This document shows, in pieces, positions 40,301 through 45,122 of a DNA stretch of 45,122 bases. The translations under genes and the position numbers were made by a program. The notes below the pieces were generated by a model. That model did no database searches. It was not told where the DNA came from and was given only the letters and a program-made list of their open reading frames with translations. Source of the stretch: a virus; IMG/VR virus record IMGVR_UViG_3300008113_000092, positions 1 through 45,122 of that record; one strand, 5' to 3'. Within the stretch, counting starts at the first letter, position 1. Every line of letters starts with the position of its first letter.

Positions 40301-40328
40301 AAAAAAAGCCTGGAGATCCAGGCTTTTT
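40301..40328 (-). terminator. Rho-independent terminator
   Basis: GCCTGGA pairs with TCCAGGC, extended by A/T pairs, around a two-base centre. On the minus strand it is followed by T7 and then GTGA. It ends the unit containing the 40347-41768 gene. Confidence 0.85.
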
Positions 40329-40346
40329 ATAAATGGTTAATTATTA

Positions 40347-41768
40347 TTAATTTAATCCAAATGCGTCAAATCCAGGCATTGAAGAATCTCCTCCTTTATT
40401 TCCGTCTGGGTTTTTAGGTTTACCATATTTTTTAATATAGTCCTGATATTCCTTTTCAGCATCCATATCATCTAGAGTTTGATTAATGATAGGATCGATT
40501 TTAGACCTATCCTGTATTCTCATAAGTTGTTCCCTAGATTTTAATCTTTTAGTTTCTGGATCTATAGATTGCTCTAATATAGAATGAAAAAATTCTAAAC
40601 ATTCTCTAGCAGGTTTGATTGTTGCTAGTTTTCCATAAACTAAGAAATGTAATTGTTCTATAAAGTAAGCAGAATTGTTAACAGCGTTGTCTTCAGCTGC
40701 TGCCCTTTGTTCTGGTGTTAAACTTCTATCATCTGCAGCTGAGTTTATATTAAAAAGTATTTCTCCAACTCTAGCATTTGAATTGATTATTATACCTAGA
40801 ATCTTTTGTAACGTTTTACCGATAGCTTGTTCTTCAATTTCATCAACGAAGGTCTCAGTATTATCCTTAACTATATCAGCAGCCTCCATACCTAGGTCAT
40901 CACCTACACCCATAAGTAAAACCTGTGTTATTAGCTTATAGATACCTTTTACTGATTCGTGGATCAATAAACCAAAATCAGTAGCTCTAGCTACAACTGT
41001 AGATTCAACTCCATCCATAGCTTCATCTATCTCATCATCGATTTTTCCTTGTTCTAGGTCATTTAGAATCTCCTTGACATCAAAGTCATCTTTAGATTCT
41101 GGCTTATATTTAGTGATTTGTATATCGCACGCTCCTGGAGGTGCTTGTCTAAACATAGATTTTTTTTGATCAGGAGTTAAAGTTAAGTCGAAAAAATGAG
41201 CACCCGTGGCGATTTTGTTAGCAAGTATTCTGTATTCCTCACCTTTTCCATCACCTAATATTTGTTTAAGTCTCTTAGCTACTTTTGGTAAGTTGATAAT
41301 TTCCTTTACGTTTAATCCTTTACCTTGTTGTATTGTTCTAAAAATCTTTCTCTTGTTAATCTCGTCAATTATCTTTTGATCTTCAAGCTTTGCCTTTGGG
41401 TCACATTCTTGACACTCTTTCATTTTTTCCTTCATATCCTGCTGAGGCCTTGTAGTTATTTTAAGGTCAAGAACAACGTCGTCTATGAAAGATCCATATA
41501 CCTCGGATATTACCTCTACAGCAAGATCAGAAAGTTCTTTTTCCTTTCCTGATTGAATCATCATCGCTTGCCTAACATTTCCCATTAAATTGAAAACGTC
41601 TTCTCCCTGCTCTCTTCTTATTCTGTCAGCCTCTTCTCTGTTAGCAGAAATAACTGCATCAATAAAAGAATCCGATGGTTTTCCTTGATCCTCTCCAGGT
41701 AAACCTGTATTTCCTCTTAGAGTTGCCTCATTAACAGAAAATGTGTTAAAGTTGTTTATATTTCTCAT
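40347..41768 (-). CDS. Helical protein with capsid-targeting-like N-terminus
   Basis: A 473-residue protein. The start MRNINNFNTFSVNEATLRGN closely fits a capsid-targeting peptide cut after VNE, leaving Ala, the best match in the window to the T4 protease rule. The rest is helical and charged: a Cys pair (KECQECDPK), helices rich in Glu and Lys, ATDFGLLIHESVKGIYKLIT and a Gly/Ser-rich end. No catalytic motif is seen. It lies 14 nt after a small Pro-rich gene and before a terminator. It is probably an internal head protein or an ejected protein. I do not recognise the main domain. Confidence 0.6.
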   Translation of the reverse strand: MRNINNFNTFSVNEATLRGNTGLPGEDQGKPSDSFIDAVISANREEADRIRREQGEDVFNLMGNVRQAMMIQSGKEKELSDLAVEVISEVYGSFIDDVVLDLKITTRPQQDMKEKMKECQECDPKAKLEDQKIIDEINKRKIFRTIQQGKGLNVKEIINLPKVAKRLKQILGDGKGEEYRILANKIATGAHFFDLTLTPDQKKSMFRQAPPGACDIQITKYKPESKDDFDVKEILNDLEQGKIDDEIDEAMDGVESTVVARATDFGLLIHESVKGIYKLITQVLLMGVGDDLGMEAADIVKDNTETFVDEIEEQAIGKTLQKILGIIINSNARVGEILFNINSAADDRSLTPEQRAAAEDNAVNNSAYFIEQLHFLVYGKLATIKPARECLEFFHSILEQSIDPETKRLKSREQLMRIQDRSKIDPIINQTLDDMDAEKEYQDYIKKYGKPKNPDGNKGGDSSMPGFDAFGLN

Positions 41769-41782
41769 TCTCTATTATTTTT

Positions 41783-42079
41783 TTAAGCTAAGCTGGTTAC
41801 TCCCTCGCTAGCTAAAACCTTTAATTTTGCAACTAAGCTCTTCGCTAATTCAGATCCTTTTTCTTTCATTAAAGATCCTTTGATATTTTTCATGATACCA
41901 GCCATTGGTCTTTCGTGTTCTTCTGGTCTAGGATCTCTTTCTGGAATAAAAGGTCTTCCCGGTCTTTGTGGTGCAGGAGGTGCTGTAGGAGTACCAGGTA
42001 CAGTCTCTGTTTCTCTTGGTTTAATAACTGGCTGAGTCATTACAAACTCATTCAGTGATGTTATTATTTTCTTTCCCAT
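41783..42079 (-). CDS. Small Pro-rich protein, possibly an internal head protein
   Basis: A 98-residue protein. MGKKIITSLNEFVMTQ has an LNE motif at residue 9-11 but a less typical spacing than its neighbours. It is followed by a Pro-rich stretch (PGTPTAPPAPQRPGRPFIPE) and a basic amphipathic helix (MKEKGSELAKSLVAKLKVLA). It resembles small DNA-bound head peptides in composition only. A GATATATA element with 17-nt spacing precedes it. It is followed by the 473-residue gene. Confidence 0.5.
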   Translation of the reverse strand: MGKKIITSLNEFVMTQPVIKPRETETVPGTPTAPPAPQRPGRPFIPERDPRPEEHERPMAGIMKNIKGSLMKEKGSELAKSLVAKLKVLASEGVTSLA

Positions 42080-42096
42080 TTTATTATTTTATTTTA

Positions 42097-42104
42097 TATA
42101 TATC
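42097..42104 (-). promoter_or_regulatory. GATATATA promoter-like element before the Pro-rich gene
   Basis: GATATATATAAAATAAAATA on the minus strand, with 17 nt between the GATATATA and the ATG at 42079, at the end of the preceding gene. Confidence 0.5.
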
Positions 42105-42106
42105 TT

Positions 42107-43744
42107 TTATTGTAACATATTTTTTTCTACATATTCTTTTATAGATGGATGAATATTTATAATCTGATTTATTAAATTTCTAGATGATTCTGTCTGTCTT
42201 GCATCATCTAGATAACTAGGTAAAACACTAACTCCGCTTTCAGTTAAATCCAATATTTTCCTAACATCTTCTTTTTTATATGAATTTTCAGTTATCTCTT
42301 GGAATAATTCAACATCAGCCATTGTAAAAAAACCACCTAAATCAGGATCATTAAAATGCCTTATAATCGTATCGTATCCTATACTGTGATCTTTCTTAAT
42401 AATTGCTATGATTAGATTTTTATACATTTCCAGCTCTGCATCACTAAATATCCCTTTAGATACGGATTTTTTTAATTCCAGTCCACCTAGAGCGAACAGC
42501 ATTTTACCTGGATTTCCTACAGCACCCCTCTCTATCTTTTCCAATATATTTTTTATTGTTAGTTCAGAAGAAAAATGATCCTCTATAGCTTTAACATATT
42601 CCTCCTCATATATTCCATAATCCTTTAGTACCGCTATGTAATTTCTATCTCGAGAATTATAATGGATTGGGCTGTTTCCTCTATTAGCAGAGTCAGTAAC
42701 CGTCCCACTAGGATCTATAGTCATCGAAGTAAGATATTTTGGATCTGTTTTTGGTAATCCCAGCATATTTATGCTGATTTGTAATCTTCCACCGGTCTTA
42801 GACCAGAATGTAGATTGACTTTGTATACAATAGGTTGCATTAGATATTTTACAAACAGATATGATTCCTTTATATGATCTAGCAGATGTAACTACTATCT
42901 TAGATTTGGGGTTATAATATAGTATTTTTATTGATGGAGATATAGATTCAAGCTCTGTTATGAACATATCATCCGTAGTTCCCCATCCTTCAACCTTGTA
43001 TTCACAATCATCAACAAATGATTTAAAAGCAACATATGTGTCCCTGAATTCAGGATATACCCTTGTGTCTTTATATTTACTTGCATTTTTTACTAGCTGT
43101 TCCTCCGCGATCTCTAATTTACCAGTTTGTTCGTTAGTATATGGTTTTAGATTATTCTTAATATCGTTTACCGCATGATATAATCTATCCAGTAATTTCT
43201 CTCTCTCTGGATTTGTATTTTTTTCTTTTAGTGATTTTGCATATTCTCTTCTTACGGGACCTACAAATCGGTCAACAAATTCTTTTACTATCTTTTGAGA
43301 TAATATATCATCTATATCGTCACCAAGAATCTCGTATGCTGGTCTTCTATCCTCATCAGGATTAGCTATCTTATATTTAACATAAGCATCTATATTTCCC
43401 ATAGGTAATGGAAAAGTTTGAAGCATTGGAGAAACATCATTTATTTTATCATTCATCTGCTTTAATCTGTCCATGGAAAGACCTTCAACGAATGTAAAAT
43501 ATGTGTATGGATAAACTAGACCAGGCTTTTTAATTTCATTTAAACAATAGTCCCTGACCTCAATATATTTAGGATCGTTTAATATGTTTTTTTCTTCCTC
43601 TGGGGTAAGTTGTATTTTTTCCTCCGGGGAAAATTTCATTTTTCTTCTCTTTGAATCTGATGCTAATTTCAACAACAATGACTTAGCGGCTTGTACATTC
43701 TCGTCTAGAGGTTTAAATCCAGAGAAAGCTAATATTCTACTCAT
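42107..43744 (-). CDS. Large protein with capsid-targeting-like N-terminus, function unknown
   Basis: A 545-residue protein. MSRILAFSGFKPLDENVQAA fits a capsid-targeting peptide with an LDE site. The middle contains EGWGTTDDMFITELESISPS, YNPKSKIVVTSARSYKGIIS, NATYCIQSQSTFWSKTGGRL and GTVTDSANRGNSP. This resembles, in general layout, proteins of large phages with a conserved (W/Y)C-I/T-x-S...F motif but no established function. The C-terminal third is helical. No signal peptide, membrane span or catalytic triad is seen. It belongs to the late unit and may be an ejected protein. A GATATATA element and a terminator lie upstream. Confidence 0.55.
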   Translation of the reverse strand: MSRILAFSGFKPLDENVQAAKSLLLKLASDSKRRKMKFSPEEKIQLTPEEEKNILNDPKYIEVRDYCLNEIKKPGLVYPYTYFTFVEGLSMDRLKQMNDKINDVSPMLQTFPLPMGNIDAYVKYKIANPDEDRRPAYEILGDDIDDILSQKIVKEFVDRFVGPVRREYAKSLKEKNTNPEREKLLDRLYHAVNDIKNNLKPYTNEQTGKLEIAEEQLVKNASKYKDTRVYPEFRDTYVAFKSFVDDCEYKVEGWGTTDDMFITELESISPSIKILYYNPKSKIVVTSARSYKGIISVCKISNATYCIQSQSTFWSKTGGRLQISINMLGLPKTDPKYLTSMTIDPSGTVTDSANRGNSPIHYNSRDRNYIAVLKDYGIYEEEYVKAIEDHFSSELTIKNILEKIERGAVGNPGKMLFALGGLELKKSVSKGIFSDAELEMYKNLIIAIIKKDHSIGYDTIIRHFNDPDLGGFFTMADVELFQEITENSYKKEDVRKILDLTESGVSVLPSYLDDARQTESSRNLINQIINIHPSIKEYVEKNMLQ

Positions 43745-43768
43745 TTTCTATTTATTTTTTAGATAAGT

Positions 43769-43776
43769 TATATATC
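43769..43776 (-). promoter_or_regulatory. GATATATA promoter-like element before the 545-residue gene
   Basis: GATATATAAC on the minus strand, 24 nt before the ATG at 43744 and just after a terminator. This placement is typical of a promoter starting a new unit. Confidence 0.5.
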
Positions 43777-43793
43777 TATAAAATAAAACAAAA

Positions 43794-43818
43794 AAAAATC
43801 TGCCTATGTAGACAGATT
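43794..43818 (-). terminator. Rho-independent terminator after the HNH gene
   Basis: The stem AAAATCTG/CAGATTTT, extended with one mismatch, is followed on the minus strand by T9 and then GTTT. It directly follows the HNH stop. Confidence 0.8.
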
Positions 43819-43819
43819 T

Positions 43820-44308
43820 TTAATTCTTTAAATATATGTTCCATTCCTTCTGTGGATCCGATATATTTTTTATAAAATATAGATATCCTGGTTTAAATGG
43901 ATTATGCCGCATCTTCATTCCAGCTTCTTCAGGTGTTTTAGAATCCTTGGTAACGTTACATTTCATACAACATGTAACTAAATTCTCCCATGTATTTTTA
44001 CCACCTCTGGATTTTGGAATAACATGATCTAGTGTTAGTGTTTTTTCCTTGTTACAATATATGCACCTCATTCCGTCCCTTCTGAATATATTTTCTCTAG
44101 TTGGTTTAATTTTTACGAAAGGTAAAACAATATATTTAAGTAGTCTTATTACACTTGGTCTTTTATAAACTTTTTGTTCTGTAATAATTGGGTTACTCTC
44201 TATATGTTCTATAATCTCAGCCTTTCCTTTGTAAACAAGTTTAAATCCTCTGGAAAAATCAGTGATTGTTATTGGCGTAAAATCATTATTTAATACTAGT
44301 ACCTTCAT
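43820..44308 (-). CDS. HNH endonuclease family protein
   Basis: A 162-residue protein. The HNH core is RDGMRCIYCNKEKTLTLDHV, IPKSRGGKNTWENLVTCCMK and CNVTKDSKTPEEAGMK, with two CxxC zinc pairs (CIYC and CMKC) and the His of LDHV. The N-terminal part (MKVLVLNNDFTPITITDFSR, then RPSVIRLLKYIVLPF) matches the layout common in Bacteroidota and other bacterial HNH proteins, which suggests transfer from a host or sharing of a family. In phages such proteins can be packaging accessory nucleases or free-standing homing-type nucleases. A terminator follows at once. Confidence 0.8.
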   Translation of the reverse strand: MKVLVLNNDFTPITITDFSRGFKLVYKGKAEIIEHIESNPIITEQKVYKRPSVIRLLKYIVLPFVKIKPTRENIFRRDGMRCIYCNKEKTLTLDHVIPKSRGGKNTWENLVTCCMKCNVTKDSKTPEEAGMKMRHNPFKPGYLYFIKNISDPQKEWNIYLKN

Positions 44309-44377
44309 AAATTAATTTTTTAAAAACACACCAACATTTTTGTATAAGTGTGGAGTTCCAGTACTTATTAATTAGTT

Positions 44378-45094
44378 TTACTTCACATCATTCACACTAA
44401 AAGGTATATTTTTCAATAAGTGTTTGTTTTTAAATTCTCTTAATACATTCTGAAAATCGTCAACTAAAGAATTAGGTATTCTTAAACAAACTCTTTTTTC
44501 TTCATCAACAATTTTTATATCACCTTCTTTAAACCTTTTGAAACCTGTATCTACAGCCGTATTATCTACCTCGTTTCCTGTTTTTATAATTCCTTCTCCA
44601 GGTAAACTAATACTTACCATTACGAACTGCTCTTTTAAAGATTCTGGTGAATTATATTTAACAGATTTACCAACCTTACCTGATGTTTTAAAAGTAACCT
44701 TAGATTCTATCCCTGGTATATCCTTTATAAGCTGGTCTCTCAGTTTTTCAGCTCTTCTTTCAGCAAGTCTTTGGTTGTTATATCCTTCAGCAGTACCAAC
44801 GTTAGAAGCACCACCTACTATAGAGATATCAGCTTTTTTACCACCCATGGATGATAATATCTGTGACAATTTACTTTTTAAATCTAAATAAGGTTTCGAT
44901 TTAACAAGAACTTCATCACTTCCAGTTTTTAATTCTGCGGAACTAAATGTAAAGTAGATAGGCTTATCGTAAGTAACAGTATCCTTATAATAACCAGTAC
45001 CTCTACCCGTAGCATCATGACCTCCTCCTCCAAAATTATCCTCGTTCATTGTTTTAGAGGTTAAGAATTCGTCATAGAATTTAATATTATTCAT
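44378..45094 (-). CDS. OmpA-like peptidoglycan-binding protein with capsid-targeting-like N-terminus
   Basis: A 238-residue protein. MNNIKFYDEFLTSKTMNEDN fits a capsid-targeting peptide with an MNE site. Residues 40-165 form an OmpA C-terminal domain: IYFTFSSAELKTGSDEVLVK, ADISIVGGASNVGTAEGYNN, QRLAERRAEKLRDQLI and EQFVMVSISL. The NxxLAxxRA helix is the hallmark that binds diaminopimelate in peptidoglycan. No signal peptide or lipobox is present, so export by the host is unlikely and delivery from the virion is plausible. It may guide a lytic enzyme to the wall. A GATATATA element precedes it by 17 nt. Confidence 0.75.
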   Translation of the reverse strand: MNNIKFYDEFLTSKTMNEDNFGGGGHDATGRGTGYYKDTVTYDKPIYFTFSSAELKTGSDEVLVKSKPYLDLKSKLSQILSSMGGKKADISIVGGASNVGTAEGYNNQRLAERRAEKLRDQLIKDIPGIESKVTFKTSGKVGKSVKYNSPESLKEQFVMVSISLPGEGIIKTGNEVDNTAVDTGFKRFKEGDIKIVDEEKRVCLRIPNSLVDDFQNVLREFKNKHLLKNIPFSVNDVK

Positions 45095-45111
45095 GATTAT
45101 ATTTTTATTTA

Positions 45112-45119
45112 TATATATC
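45112..45119 (-). promoter_or_regulatory. GATATATA promoter-like element before the OmpA-like gene
   Basis: GTGGATATATATAAATAAA on the minus strand, with 17 nt to the ATG at 45094. It also contains TATAAATA, the core of T4 late promoters. Confidence 0.55.
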
Positions 45120-45122
45120 CAC

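Noticed and set aside
1-45122. CRISPR array or insertion sequence
   Set aside because: No regularly spaced direct repeats and no transposase-like protein were seen. The only repeats are the protein motif repeats at 5251-5814 and simple inverted repeats.

Overview
The window looks like part of the genome of a large T4-type contractile-tail phage (Caudoviricetes). It is AT-rich and densely packed, and nearly every gene lies on the minus strand. Only two genes, at 26284-26670 and 35458-36258, are on the plus strand. Recognisable T4-family proteins include portal (gp20), tail tube (gp19), sheath (gp18), large and probable small terminase (gp17, gp16), gp15, head-completion gp4, late sigma gp55, a gp26-type baseplate protein, gp46/gp47, helicase gp41 and recombinase UvsX. 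Start codons are preceded by A-rich stretches and not by GGAGG-type ribosome binding sites. That, together with a Bacteroidota-like HNH protein, suggests a Bacteroidota (flavobacterial-type) host. The host call is an inference.

Reading along the minus strand from high to low coordinates, 45.1-35.4 kb holds genes for probable internal head or ejection proteins: an OmpA-like protein, a lytic transglycosylase, several helical proteins and a hydrophobic pre-toxin-like protein. Six of them begin with short N-terminal peptides resembling T4 capsid-targeting sequences. Nucleotide enzymes are interspersed: a thymidylate-synthase-fold enzyme predicted to be a dCMP hydroxymethylase, a GMP-reductase-like enzyme and an HNH nuclease. 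From 35.4 to 34.0 kb there are small genes, including a SET-domain protein. From 34.0 to 28.0 kb lies the replication and recombination block (UvsX, gp41, a possible gp33, gp47, gp46). From 28.0 to 16.8 kb lies the neck, packaging and tail block (gp15, gp16, gp17, gp18, two gp19 copies). From 16.8 to 10 kb come a gp26-type baseplate protein, a 643-residue disordered protein, dCMP deaminase, an ECF-type sigma factor and a PD-(D/E)XK nuclease. From 10 kb to the left edge come a coiled-coil membrane protein, two beta-rich paralogues, a large repeat protein, gp55, gp4, two tandem portal genes and the start of a probable DNA ligase.

The most unusual features are: (1) the cluster of proteins with capsid-targeting-like N-termini; (2) tandem duplication of both the portal and the tail-tube gene; (3) an A_AAA_AAG heptamer directly before the stop of the 774-residue repeat protein, leading into an 82-codon frame that has no ATG; (4) a second overlap in a +1 relation at the baseplate gene; (5) an Asp in place of the substrate-selecting Asn in the thymidylate-synthase-fold enzyme; and (6) a GATATATA element placed 17-19 nt before five start codons, which is a good candidate for the late promoter. 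No tRNA genes, CRISPR arrays or insertion sequences were seen.
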